From Kosakonia oryzae (lineage in GTDB: Bacteria > Pseudomonadota > Gammaproteobacteria > Enterobacterales > Enterobacteriaceae): a stretch of 64,000 nucleotides of DNA. A model generated the notes under the pieces. That model had not been told where the DNA came from and did not search any database. It saw only the letters and a program-made list of their open reading frames with translations. The stretch is from contig NZ_CP014007.2 of the NCBI RefSeq assembly GCF_001658025.2, positions 1,550,001-1,614,000 on the forward strand, given 5' to 3'. Position numbers and translations under genes: made by a program. This document shows, in pieces, positions 1 through 8,740 of this stretch (position 1 is its first letter; every line of letters starts with the position of its first letter).

Positions 1-34
1 AGTTTTCGGATATGCTTTTTCCGCATTAGCTTAT

Positions 35-964
35 TTATATTCCGGCAATCAATGCGCTATTTTCATGAAATCCCCAGGCTTCATCTAATAACCAGGCTTT
101 TATTTTTTCCTGCTGCGTACTGGGCGGTTTATGGCTGGCGGAAATAAGATAATAACCGCGTTCGGTACGCACCTGCGGGCCGCACTGTACCAGCTGGTGG
201 CTGGCGATAAACGGCGCAATCAATGGCTGCCAGCCGAGCGCAATGCCCTGGCCTTCCAGCGCGGCCTGGATCACCAGCGAGTAGGCGTTAAAGGTGCGCG
301 AGGCGCTGTGGCTCTGGCCGTAAACCTGATGGTGGCGGAACCAGTCTTCCCAGGTTATCCAGCGCTGCGGGCGGGTTTCCGGCAGCTTTAACAGCGGGTA
401 GCGCAGCAACTGTTCGGCGTTATTTTCAGCGCCAATTTTCTGTTTAATCTCCTGATTACAAACAGGAAAGACGATCTCCGGGAACAGCCGCTGGGTTTGC
501 GCGCCCGGCCAGTTGCCGAGGCCGAAATAGATCGCCAAATCGGCATTACTGTCGCGGAAATTGTAGTCATTTGGCGAGGTGGTTACCTGCACTTCCACGC
601 CGGGGATCAGCGCCTGCAACCGCTCCATGCGCGGCAGCAGCCAGTAGCTGGCAAAGCCCATATCGGTATCGATACGCAGCACGCTGCGCTGGCGACGCGT
701 GCGCTCCAGCTGCTCGCTGATGTCGTTCAGGCTACTGCGAACAATCAGGTACAGGCTATGGCCGGATTCGGTTAATTGCACGCCGCGATGCCGCCGTTCA
801 AATAACGGTGCATTAAGCCGACTTTCCAGCGTCTGAATACGCTGGCTAACTGCCGGTTGCGAAAGTCCTAACTCATTGCCTGCGGCGGTAAAATTACCTA
901 ATCGCGCTGCTGCTTCAAATACCACTAAAGCCTGTAAAGGCGGAAGCTGTAATTTGTCTGCCAT
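35..964 (-). CDS. LysR-family regulator of choline-sulfate utilisation
   Basis: A 309-residue LysR-type transcription factor. The N-terminal winged helix (about residues 8-67) carries the typical run 'FTAAGNELGLSQPAVSQRI', followed by a substrate-binding effector domain. It is transcribed divergently from betC across about 105 bp, the usual layout for a LysR activator and its target. The sequence resembles the family annotated as putative choline-sulfate-utilisation transcription factor. The inducer is probably choline-O-sulfate or a product, which is inference from the neighbours. The start at 964 is preceded by a GGTGG-like ribosome site. Family assignment is secure; the ligand is not. Confidence 0.88.
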   Translation of the reverse strand: MADKLQLPPLQALVVFEAAARLGNFTAAGNELGLSQPAVSQRIQTLESRLNAPLFERRHRGVQLTESGHSLYLIVRSSLNDISEQLERTRRQRSVLRIDTDMGFASYWLLPRMERLQALIPGVEVQVTTSPNDYNFRDSNADLAIYFGLGNWPGAQTQRLFPEIVFPVCNQEIKQKIGAENNAEQLLRYPLLKLPETRPQRWITWEDWFRHHQVYGQSHSASRTFNAYSLVIQAALEGQGIALGWQPLIAPFIASHQLVQCGPQVRTERGYYLISASHKPPSTQQEKIKAWLLDEAWGFHENSALIAGI

Positions 965-1017
965 AAATCCACCTTATTTCATGATAAAGAAATAACCCCT
1001 TCACGGAGTTTAATAAG

Positions 1018-1037
1018 CGTGAGATAAACCTATCACG
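1018..1037. promoter_or_regulatory. Inverted repeat, candidate operator of the LysR/betC divergent promoter
   Basis: CGTGA (1018-1022) and TCACG (1033-1037) form a perfect 5-bp inverted repeat with a 10-base spacer. It lies midway between the divergent lysR and betC starts. The position fits a LysR-type recognition site; binding itself is inferred. Confidence 0.45.
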
Positions 1038-1069
1038 TTTTAATTGAATATTTTATTGTTGGACGCTGT

Positions 1070-2611
1070 ATGCTTATAAAGAAACCGAATATCGTTATTC
1101 TGATGGCCGATCAATTAACCGCCAGCGCATTAAAAACTTATGGTAATAACGTTAGCCTGACGCCGAATATCGATAAATTAGCCGACGAAGGGGTGGTGTT
1201 TGAATCCGCCTACTGCAACAGCCCGCTGTGCGCGCCGTCGCGGGCGTCGCTGATGACCGGGCAATTTATCTCGCGCAACGCCGTCTATGATAACGCCGCC
1301 GAGTTTCATGCCGATTCGCCCACTTTTTGCCACTACCTGCGCGAGCAGGGCTACCGTACCTGGCTCTCCGGCAAGATGCATTTCTGCGGCCCGGATCAGT
1401 TACACGGTTTTGATGAGCGCCTGACCACCGATATCTACCCGGCTGATTTTGGCTGGACGCCGGACTGGGAACGACCGGAGCGCCGCCTCGACTGGTATCA
1501 CAATATGAGTTCGGTGCTGGAAGCGGGCGAATGCGTGCGCACCAACCAGCTTGATTTTGACGATGAAGCGCTGTTTCTGGCGCGCCAGCGGCTGTATGAC
1601 GCCGCGCGTCGCCCGGCGGAACAACCTTTTATGTTGCTGCTGTCGCTCACCCATCCGCACGATCCGTTTGCCATTCCGCGCCGTTACCTTGACCGTTTTC
1701 GCAAGGAAGCGATCGATATGCCGAAAACCCGCAAGCAGGATGTCGAAGAGGATGCGCACTCCGCGCGTCTGCGGGCGATGTATCAACTGGAAGAGGGCTT
1801 GCTCAGCGATGAGCAGATCCGCCGCGCGCGTCATGCTTATTACGGTGCGCTGGCTTATGTTGATGACTGCTTTGGCGAAATCATCAACACCCTGCAAGAA
1901 ACCGGGCTGGCGGAAGATACCGTGGTGCTGGTGGTAGCGGATCATGGCGAAATGCTCGGCGAACGCGATCTCTGGTACAAAATGACCTTCTTTGAAAATG
2001 CGGTGCGCATTCCGTTTATCGTGCATAACCCGGCGCGCTTTGGGCCGCGCCGCATTGCTCACAGCGTTTCTCTGGTCGATCTGCTGCCGACGCTGGTTGA
2101 GCTGGCAAGCGGCGAAGACCGTAAAGCGCAGGCGATTGCGCCGCTGGATGGTAACAGCCTGGTGCCGCATCTGCGCGGCGAAACGGGGCCGGATGGTGCC
2201 TGCAGCGAATACCTCGCCGAAGGCGCGCTGGGGCCGATGCTGATGATCCGTCGCGGCCCGTGGAAATACATTCACTCCTTCAGCGAAGCGCCGCAGCTTT
2301 TCCATCTGCAAAACGATCCAGATGAGCGGCAAAACCTGGCGGCAAACAGCGATTACCAGCAGGTCAGCGCTGAGTTTGCCGCCGAAGTTTCCCGCCGCTG
2401 GGATCTGCCTGCGCTGCGCGAGCAGGTGCTGGCGAGCCAGAAACGGCGGCTGTTTCTAACCCGTATTGCAGGCAGCGATGCCATTCCGAAGTGGGATTTC
2501 CAACCGCATCAGGAGGCGTCGCAACGCTACATTCGTAACCATCAAACGCTGGATGAACAGGAAGCTTTTGCCCGTTATCCGCGTCCTTTAAAACAACCGG
2601 CAGGGAAATAA
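1070..2611 (+). CDS. betC: Choline-sulfatase
   Basis: A 513-residue type I sulfatase that hydrolyses choline-O-sulfate to choline and sulfate, feeding glycine-betaine synthesis or sulfur supply. The sulfatase signature C-A-P-S-R begins at Cys54, the residue converted to formylglycine in this family. Asp14 near the N-terminus and the 'VVADHGEML' segment near residue 290 supply expected metal-site residues. The length and the C-terminal extension fit the choline-sulfatase subfamily. No signal peptide is seen, so the enzyme is cytoplasmic. It is followed after 2 bases by a choline-binding protein gene, which makes an operon likely, and is divergent from a LysR regulator. Confidence 0.93.
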   Translation: MLIKKPNIVILMADQLTASALKTYGNNVSLTPNIDKLADEGVVFESAYCNSPLCAPSRASLMTGQFISRNAVYDNAAEFHADSPTFCHYLREQGYRTWLSGKMHFCGPDQLHGFDERLTTDIYPADFGWTPDWERPERRLDWYHNMSSVLEAGECVRTNQLDFDDEALFLARQRLYDAARRPAEQPFMLLLSLTHPHDPFAIPRRYLDRFRKEAIDMPKTRKQDVEEDAHSARLRAMYQLEEGLLSDEQIRRARHAYYGALAYVDDCFGEIINTLQETGLAEDTVVLVVADHGEMLGERDLWYKMTFFENAVRIPFIVHNPARFGPRRIAHSVSLVDLLPTLVELASGEDRKAQAIAPLDGNSLVPHLRGETGPDGACSEYLAEGALGPMLMIRRGPWKYIHSFSEAPQLFHLQNDPDERQNLAANSDYQQVSAEFAAEVSRRWDLPALREQVLASQKRRLFLTRIAGSDAIPKWDFQPHQEASQRYIRNHQTLDEQEAFARYPRPLKQPAGK

Positions 2612-2613
2612 CA

Positions 2614-3558
2614 ATGAAAAAACGTGTGAGCAAACTTTTACTGCTGGCGCTGGCTGGCGGGGTTTCACTGAGCAGTTACGCCGCCGACGAAGCCCGTTGC
2701 GCGACGATTATCCAGTCCGATCCGGGCTGGACGGATATCGCCTCGACAAACGCGCTCTCCGGCGTGGTACTTAATGCGCTGGGTTACCAGCAAAAGGTGC
2801 AAAACCTCTCTGTCGCACTGGCGTTTCAGGGGCTGAAAACCGGGCAGGTCGATGTGTTCCTCGGCAACTGGATGCCTGCGCAGGAGCCGGTCATCAGCAA
2901 ATTTACCGCCGATGGTTCGATTAACGTGCTGGGCGCGAACCTGCCTGCGGCGCGCTTTACGCTGGCCGTGCCGGATTATGTCGCGGCGGCCGGGGTGAAA
3001 GATTTTGCCGATCTGCAAAAATACGCGGCGAAATTCGACAACAAAATTTACGGCATTGCGCCGGGCGCGCCTGCTAACCAGAACCTGAAAAAGATGATCG
3101 ATAAACACGATTTCGGCCTGCAAAACTGGCAACTGGTGGAATCGAGCGAAAGCGGCATGCTGGCGCAAGTGACGCGTGCGGTGGAGCGTAAGCAGTGGAT
3201 CGTCTTCCTTGGCTGGGAGCCGCACGCGATGAATACACGTTTCAAACTGGCTTACCTGAGCGGCGGCGATGCGTATTTCGGACCGAACTACGGCAGCGCC
3301 ACCGTGAATACGGTGACACGCAAAGATTTCGCCACAGCATGCCCGAATGCCAACCGTTTTTTCAGCCAGTTGAAATTTGATGTCGCGCTGGAAAACGCGG
3401 TGATCGCTCGCGTGCTGGATAAGCAAGAAGATGTGCAGGCGGCGGCCAAAGCTGAGCTGGCAAAACGCCCGGAGCTGCTGAAAACGTGGCTTGCAGGCGT
3501 CACCACGCGCGACGGCCAACCCGCGCAACCGGTAGTGGAAAAAGCGCTCGGCCTGTAA
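2614..3558 (+). CDS. Periplasmic choline-binding protein of an ABC transporter
   Basis: A 314-residue substrate-binding protein of the glycine-betaine/choline type (OpuAC fold). A Sec signal peptide covers about residues 1-24 (MKKRVSKLLLLALAGG..., cleavage near SYA-A). Trp39, Asp41, Trp86 and Trp201 are placed like the aromatic cage used by ChoX-type proteins to hold the quaternary ammonium group. The start lies 2 bases after the betC stop, so translation is probably coupled. No permease or ATPase gene follows; the next gene is an unrelated lipoprotein. It must therefore work with a transporter encoded elsewhere, possibly a ProVW-like system, or be an orphan. Its ligand may be choline or choline-O-sulfate. 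Confidence 0.87.
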   Translation: MKKRVSKLLLLALAGGVSLSSYAADEARCATIIQSDPGWTDIASTNALSGVVLNALGYQQKVQNLSVALAFQGLKTGQVDVFLGNWMPAQEPVISKFTADGSINVLGANLPAARFTLAVPDYVAAAGVKDFADLQKYAAKFDNKIYGIAPGAPANQNLKKMIDKHDFGLQNWQLVESSESGMLAQVTRAVERKQWIVFLGWEPHAMNTRFKLAYLSGGDAYFGPNYGSATVNTVTRKDFATACPNANRFFSQLKFDVALENAVIARVLDKQEDVQAAAKAELAKRPELLKTWLAGVTTRDGQPAQPVVEKALGL

Positions 3559-3653
3559 TCTCTTCCCAATATCCTCAATCCGCGCCGGTTGTTCCTCGCC
3601 GGCGTGTTTTCCCCCTGACAACGCAACGCGACAATAGTTCTTGCCTGAATGAA

Positions 3654-3678
3654 GATAATGAGTATAGTTCTCATTCTC
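3654..3678. promoter_or_regulatory. Fur-box-like site upstream of yncE-like gene and siderophore receptor
   Basis: GATAATGAG (3654-3662) and CTCATTCTC (3670-3678) form an inverted repeat with one mismatch in nine positions, close to the GATAAT-type Fur recognition unit. It lies in the 296-bp gap between the choline-binding gene and the lipoprotein gene, which precedes a TonB-dependent receptor. Iron-dependent repression of both genes is the natural reading, but is inferred. The rest of the gap shows nothing else I can name. Confidence 0.6.
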
Positions 3679-3854
3679 TTTAGTGTTTGTGGGCGCAGCA
3701 CGGAATTTTCCCGCAAAAACAGTAGGCGTAAACGCTTACAGGGACACAAAGAAGTGGCGAGCTGCGCCGGGCAAAACTGCCTTCATCAAAAAGTACGCAC
3801 CTGAGCGTCACGCGCTGGCTCGCCTGTTGATGACATTAACGGTAAGGATTTCCG

Positions 3855-4943
3855 ATGACGATAAAAACCCCCGCGCTGGCCCTGCTGGCAACCCTGGTAC
3901 TGGCCGGTTGCAGCGCTCAGCACACCACATCGGCGCAACCTGCCGCCGAAACGCCAAAAACGGCTGCCGCGCAATTACCGGCGAATGTGCAAAAACGCGA
4001 TCTGGCGAGCGGCCTGTATGAAATGGCGCTCAGCCCGCAGGGCGATGCGCTATACGTTTCCAGTGCGGAAGGCTTTAAAGATGTGCAGGGCGGGGTGGTG
4101 TACAAACTGGATCCTGCGACGCTGAAAACCCTCGGTTCCACCCATACCGATTTGAAAAACTTCGGTATGACGATCTCCCCGGACGGCAAAACCGTTTACG
4201 TTACCAACTCCCTTGATGGTGGCATCAGCGCTATCGACACCAGCAATGGCAAAGTGCTGGCCCGCACGCTGTTCCCGGAACGCAATGAGAAAGGGTTGCC
4301 GTACGGCGCGCGTGAAATCCTGCTGCACAACGGTGTGCTGTATGTTGGCGCGGTGGCCGATCCGGCGCTGGTGTGGGTGGTGGACGCCAAAACCCTGAAA
4401 GTGAAAGCGCGGATTAAAAATGCCGGGAAATGGGTCACGGGCCTGCACTGGTCTGAGCAAACTCAGCGCTTGTATGTGGCGAACGGCGGCGGCGAAATTT
4501 TGGTCGTCAACCCGCGCAACAACCGCATTGAACAACGCTGGAAACCGCTCGGTGATAAACCGGCGCTGCTGTTGAATATTGCCGAAGACAGCGAGACCGG
4601 GCGTCTGTTCGTTACCGATAACTCAAAAGCCAAAACCACTCTGGTGCTGGATATCCATAGCGGCAAAGTGCTGAAACAGCTCGATCTGGGCGGTTCGCTG
4701 GCGGTGAAATTCAACCCGAAACGCCACGAAATCTACCTTACCCAGCGTGAAGCAGGAAAAGTGCTGAGCCTCGATGCCACCAGCCTTGCGGTGAAGCAGA
4801 GCTGGGATCTGCCGCCGAATCCGAACAGCCTGCTGCTCTCTGCCGACGGCCAGACGCTGTTTGTCACCGTTAAACAGGCATTCAACAAAGATCACTCTAC
4901 CAACGGGCCGGACAGCGTCGTCCGCATCGCCCTTAACCAGTAA
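3855..4943 (+). CDS. YncE-like beta-propeller lipoprotein
   Basis: A 362-residue protein with a lipoprotein signal (lipobox LAGC, Cys19) followed by a seven-bladed YVTN-type beta-propeller. Repeating blade motifs such as 'SPDGKTVYVTNS' and 'SADGQTLFVTV' can be seen. It resembles E. coli YncE, but that protein has a cleaved Sec signal rather than a lipobox, so membrane anchoring is a difference. YncE-type proteins are iron-regulated and bind DNA in vitro; their role is unsettled. The gene sits after a Fur-like site and 51 bases before a siderophore-receptor gene, with a hairpin between them. A role in iron or siderophore handling is inferred. Confidence 0.8.
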   Translation: MTIKTPALALLATLVLAGCSAQHTTSAQPAAETPKTAAAQLPANVQKRDLASGLYEMALSPQGDALYVSSAEGFKDVQGGVVYKLDPATLKTLGSTHTDLKNFGMTISPDGKTVYVTNSLDGGISAIDTSNGKVLARTLFPERNEKGLPYGAREILLHNGVLYVGAVADPALVWVVDAKTLKVKARIKNAGKWVTGLHWSEQTQRLYVANGGGEILVVNPRNNRIEQRWKPLGDKPALLLNIAEDSETGRLFVTDNSKAKTTLVLDIHSGKVLKQLDLGGSLAVKFNPKRHEIYLTQREAGKVLSLDATSLAVKQSWDLPPNPNSLLLSADGQTLFVTVKQAFNKDHSTNGPDSVVRIALNQ

Positions 4944-4950
4944 TCAACCT

Positions 4951-4972
4951 GGCCCGGAAACGGGCCGTTTTT
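4951..4972 (+). terminator. Intercistronic hairpin with T-run
   Basis: GGCCCG (4951-4956) and CGGGCC (4961-4966) pair around a GAAA tetraloop, followed by GTTTTT. This is an intrinsic terminator or attenuator between the yncE-like gene and the receptor gene. It would lower readthrough into the receptor unless a promoter lies after it. Confidence 0.7.
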
Positions 4973-4994
4973 CCACACACTTCGATATGAGTCG

Positions 4995-7208
4995 ATGATG
5001 AATAACAGCAAAACGATCCATCCTTCTTTGCGCAAGACGTTACTTGCGCTGGCCATTGGCGCAGCGGCGCACTCAGCGCAGGCCGCGACGACAAATGCCA
5101 ACACCAGCCAGACGAAAGACGACACCATTGTGGTGCAGTCGACTACCGGCAGCGACTTCAAACCGGGCGGCGATGCGCTGGTTCCGGCGTATCTGGATGG
5201 TCAGGTCGCGTACGGTGGTCGCCTCGGGATGATGGGCGAACAGAAGGCGATGGATGTGCCGTTTAACGTGATCGGCTACACCTCGAAGTTAGTGCAGGAT
5301 CAACAGGCGAAAACCATTGCCGATGTGGTCAGCAATGATGCTGGCGTGCAGGTCGGCCAGGGTTACGGCAACATGGCGGAAACCTACCGTATTCGCGGCT
5401 TCGAGCTGGATGGCGACGATATGCTGATGGGCGGTCTGGCCGGTATTGTGCCGCGCCAGGTGGTCGATACCCAGATGCTTGAACGCGTGGAAGTGTTTAA
5501 AGGTGCCAATGCCCTGATGAATGGCGCGGCGTCCTCCGGCGTCGGCGGGATGATCAACCTTGAACCGAAACATGCCGATGATACGCCGTTGACGCGCGTC
5601 GGCGTCGATTACTCCTCGCGTTCACAGCTTGGCGGTTCGCTGGACGTTGGCCGTCGCTATGGCGATAACAATCAGTTCGGCGTGCGCGTCAACCTGCTGC
5701 ACCGCGAAGGCGAAGCCACCGTTGAAGATGACAACCGTCGTACTACGGCGGCGTCGATTGGCCTCGATTATCGCAGCGATCGCTTCCGCAGCTCGCTGGA
5801 TCTTGGCTATCAGAAAAAGACCTTCCACGGCGGCTCGATGGGCGTGAACATCAGCGCAGTGGATTTTGTGCCGAAGGTTCCGAGCAACACCAAAAACTAC
5901 AGCCAGCAGTGGGCGTACAGCAATATCGAAAACGAATTTGGCCTGGCGCGCGCGGAATATGATCTGACCGATATCTGGACGGCATATGCCGCGTTCGGCG
6001 GCCAGCACTCGCATGAAGAGGGGATTTACGGCGCGCCGAAAGTGAATGATGAGCAGGGCGATGCGACGATTGGCCGCCTCGACACCAACCGCATCAGCGA
6101 CTCCTGGAGCGGCATGGCCGGGGTGCGCGGTAACTTCGATACCGGCTTTGTGTCGCACAAAGTGAACGTAGGCTATTCGGCCAATATCAAGCGGGACAAG
6201 GTGGCGTGGCGTATGTCGGCCACGGCGGATAACCCGGCAGTGAACATCTATGATAACTCGTCGGTTGCGATGCCTGATTACAGCTACGTCGGCGGCAACT
6301 ACAGCGATCCGCTGACCACCGGCCGCACCCGCTCACAGGGCTGGCTGCTGAGCGATACGCTGGGCGTTCTGAACGACACCGTGCTGTTCACGGCGGGCGC
6401 GCGTTACCAGAAAGTATGGGTTCACAGCTACAGCAATGCGACGGGCGCAGAAGATGACACTGCGCGCTTTATCCAGGATCGCTGGATGCCGACTTACGGC
6501 ATCGTTTATAAGCCGTGGGAAGTGGTCTCCTTCTATGCGAACCATACCGAAGCGCTGCAACCGGGCAGCACCGCGCCGGAAGGCGCCGCTAACCAGTATC
6601 AGACCACCGGCATTGCGCACTCGAAACAGAATGAAGTCGGCGTAAAAACGGATTTTGGCCGCGTGGGCGGTACGCTGTCGCTGTTTGAAATTAAGAAACC
6701 GACCGCCATTCAGAACAGCGATACCAATATCTACGCGCTGAACGGCGAGCAGCGTAACCGTGGCGTTGAGCTGAATCTGTTCGGTGAACCGATGCTTGGC
6801 CTGCGCCTGAACGGCAGCGCCACCTGGATCGATGCTGAGCTGACCAAAACCGAAGATGGCATTAACCAGGGGAACCGGCCTATTGGCGTGGCGCGCTTCT
6901 ATGGCGTACTGGGCGCGGAATACGACATCAAACCGGTTGACGGCCTGACGGCGACGGCACGGATCAACCATACCGGTTCGCAGTATGCGAATAACGCCAA
7001 TACCAAAAAACTCGACAGCTACACCACGCTGGATCTTGGGGTACGCTACCGTATGCACCTCAATCAGGATAAAAACGAGATGGTCTGGCGTGTCGGCGTG
7101 GATAACGTCACCAATGAGAAATACTGGGCCAGCGTCGAAGACAACGGCACCTATATCTACCAGGGTGATGCGCGGAAGTTGAAAGTCTCCATGAGCTACG
7201 ACTTCTAA
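4995..7208 (+). CDS. TonB-dependent siderophore receptor (FcuA/ferrichrome-receptor-like)
   Basis: A 737-residue outer-membrane receptor. It has a Sec signal (about residues 1-31, ending ...AHSAQA-A), then a plug domain with 'YRIRGFELDGDDMLMGG' and 'RVEVFKGANALMNGAASSGVGG'. A 22-strand barrel follows, ending in Tyr-Asp-Phe, the terminal Phe recognised by the BAM machinery. The plug and barrel motifs match TonB-dependent siderophore receptors, and the overall resemblance is to FcuA-like ferrichrome receptors rather than to YncD/PqqU. ATG at 4995 and the next ATG at 4998 are both possible starts. Transport specificity cannot be read from sequence. The gene overlaps the convergent lysR gene by 4 bases. 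Confidence 0.85.
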   Translation: MMNNSKTIHPSLRKTLLALAIGAAAHSAQAATTNANTSQTKDDTIVVQSTTGSDFKPGGDALVPAYLDGQVAYGGRLGMMGEQKAMDVPFNVIGYTSKLVQDQQAKTIADVVSNDAGVQVGQGYGNMAETYRIRGFELDGDDMLMGGLAGIVPRQVVDTQMLERVEVFKGANALMNGAASSGVGGMINLEPKHADDTPLTRVGVDYSSRSQLGGSLDVGRRYGDNNQFGVRVNLLHREGEATVEDDNRRTTAASIGLDYRSDRFRSSLDLGYQKKTFHGGSMGVNISAVDFVPKVPSNTKNYSQQWAYSNIENEFGLARAEYDLTDIWTAYAAFGGQHSHEEGIYGAPKVNDEQGDATIGRLDTNRISDSWSGMAGVRGNFDTGFVSHKVNVGYSANIKRDKVAWRMSATADNPAVNIYDNSSVAMPDYSYVGGNYSDPLTTGRTRSQGWLLSDTLGVLNDTVLFTAGARYQKVWVHSYSNATGAEDDTARFIQDRWMPTYGIVYKPWEVVSFYANHTEALQPGSTAPEGAANQYQTTGIAHSKQNEVGVKTDFGRVGGTLSLFEIKKPTAIQNSDTNIYALNGEQRNRGVELNLFGEPMLGLRLNGSATWIDAELTKTEDGINQGNRPIGVARFYGVLGAEYDIKPVDGLTATARINHTGSQYANNANTKKLDSYTTLDLGVRYRMHLNQDKNEMVWRVGVDNVTNEKYWASVEDNGTYIYQGDARKLKVSMSYDF

Positions 7209-8104
7209 GCATGCGTTTCGCAGGCGGGCGTCCTGCCCGCCTGTTTCAGGCTGTTCAGCACCGCTTTCATCCCGCGATTGACCACCTTATCCTGCCGCAT
7301 CACCAGCGCCAGCGTGCGCTGTAACGGCGGTTGTAGCGCCTGTACGCGCAACCCGCGTTGATCCTCATCAGCCTGTACGGCGACTTCAGGCACAAGGCTG
7401 TAACCGAGACCGGCGCGCACCATGCGTTTGATGGCTTCAATGCTACCAAGCTCCATCACCGGCGTGACGGCGGCGGTTAACCAGCCGTCAATCAACTGGC
7501 GGGTACTGCTACCGGACTCAAAGATAATCAGCGGTAAGGCCTGCAATAGCGCAGGCGTGGCCGCGGGCTGCGCAGGTGAGTGGCTGGCGCTGATGGCGAC
7601 AAAATCTTCATTAAACAGCGGTGAAATGGCGAGGTTGCGCCCGCTCGCAGGCAGCGTCACCAGGCCAATATCGATACGATTCTCTTCCACCGCGCGCACA
7701 ATATCCGTGGTATTGCCGGTGCGCACGCCAACGGTCAGTAACGGAAAATCTTCCCGCAGTTGTTGCAGCACGGGCGGCAACAGATGAATGCAGGTGGTTG
7801 CGCCAGTACCGAGCGTGACGCTGCCGCTGATCTCCTGCTGATGCTTTGCGACAGACTGCACGGCAGCGCTGACCGCGTTTTCGATTTCCGCACAGTGGGC
7901 GAGAAAGGTTTTTCCGGCGGCGGTCGGTTGCAGGCTGCGCCCGGTGCGCTCAATCAGCCGCGTCTGCAGCGCCTGCTCAAGCTGGCGGATTTGCAGGCTG
8001 ACCGCCGGTTGCGAAATACCCAGCACTTCGGCCGCAGCGGTAAAACTCCCCCGGGCGATCACCAGTTTGTAGGTCGCCAACTGGTCGAGGCTAAATTGCG
8101 CCAT
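7205..8104 (-). CDS. LysR-family transcriptional regulator
   Basis: A 299-residue LysR regulator. The N-terminal helix-turn-helix contains 'FTAAAEVLGISQPAVSLQIRQLE', and the C-terminal effector domain has the usual two-lobed pattern. The reading frame is open further upstream, but the start at 8104 gives the canonical short N-terminus (MAQFSLDQLATYKL). It is divergent from a GNAT acetyltransferase gene about 93 bases away, the likely target. A CysB/Cbl-like inducer site cannot be assigned. The effector is unknown. Confidence 0.82.
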   Translation of the reverse strand: MAQFSLDQLATYKLVIARGSFTAAAEVLGISQPAVSLQIRQLEQALQTRLIERTGRSLQPTAAGKTFLAHCAEIENAVSAAVQSVAKHQQEISGSVTLGTGATTCIHLLPPVLQQLREDFPLLTVGVRTGNTTDIVRAVEENRIDIGLVTLPASGRNLAISPLFNEDFVAISASHSPAQPAATPALLQALPLIIFESGSSTRQLIDGWLTAAVTPVMELGSIEAIKRMVRAGLGYSLVPEVAVQADEDQRGLRVQALQPPLQRTLALVMRQDKVVNRGMKAVLNSLKQAGRTPACETHA

Positions 8105-8197
8105 GGCAAAGTTTTCCTTATCGCGGTTATAAGTACCGCCCGGTGCCTGTTTTGCCGCGCGGCAGATAACCTGTGCAAAAGCGAGGACAGAGGACGG

Positions 8198-8725
8198 ATG
8201 ATGGAAATTATTGAGGCAGAAGAACAACATCTGCGCGCGATTACGCAGATATATGCTTACCACGTGACGCAGGGGAACGCCACTTTTGAGACCGAAGCGC
8301 CGGATATCAACGAGATGCGCGCAAGGCTTAAGAAAATCCGCCTTGCCGGGCTGCCGTGGTTTGTGGCCGTGCAGGACGGCGAGGTTCGGGGATATTGCTA
8401 TCTCTCCCGCTACCGCGAGCGCCGCGCTTACCAGTATACGCTGGAGGATTCCATCTACGTTGATGAGGCGTTTCGTCGCCAGGGCGCAGGTAAAGCGCTG
8501 CTAGCCCGCGCAGTGGAATGGGCTGAAATGCAGGGCTACCGGCAACTGATTGCCAACGTCGGCAACAGCGAAAATGAAGGTTCGTTACGGCTACACCGCC
8601 GCGCCGGATTTGTGGTGATCGGCACGCTCAAAAGCGTGGGGATGAAGCACGGGCGCTGGCTGGATACCGTGCTGATGCAGCGCCCGTTGGGGGAAGGGGA
8701 TTTCACATTGCCGCAGGCCAGCTAA
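8198..8725 (+). CDS. GNAT N-acetyltransferase, phosphinothricin/MnaT-like
   Basis: A 175-residue GCN5-related acetyltransferase. The acetyl-CoA-binding segment is 'RRQGAGKALLARAVEWAE', followed by 'NEGSLRLHRRAGF' in the fourth motif. The family resembles phosphinothricin N-acetyltransferases and E. coli MnaT (YncA), which acetylate methionine sulfone/sulfoximine-type amino acid analogues. A purine-rich stretch (GAGGACAGAGGACGG) lies just before the tandem ATGs at 8198 and 8201, so either may be used. It is divergent from a LysR gene. The substrate is inferred from the family. Confidence 0.8.
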   Translation: MMEIIEAEEQHLRAITQIYAYHVTQGNATFETEAPDINEMRARLKKIRLAGLPWFVAVQDGEVRGYCYLSRYRERRAYQYTLEDSIYVDEAFRRQGAGKALLARAVEWAEMQGYRQLIANVGNSENEGSLRLHRRAGFVVIGTLKSVGMKHGRWLDTVLMQRPLGEGDFTLPQAS

Positions 8726-8740
8726 GTGCGGCGCAGCGGG

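Noticed and set aside
2665-3621. Long minus-strand open frame opposite the choline-binding gene
   Set aside because: It is a high-GC shadow frame with no family features; the plus-strand gene is well supported.
4995-7208. Receptor as YncD/PqqU, because the preceding gene is YncE-like
   Set aside because: The plug and barrel sequence resemble siderophore (FcuA-like) receptors and differ clearly from E. coli YncD.
7205-8263. Longer start for the second LysR gene (352 residues)
   Set aside because: The extra N-terminal residues are unlike LysR proteins and would overlap the divergent promoter and the acetyltransferase start.
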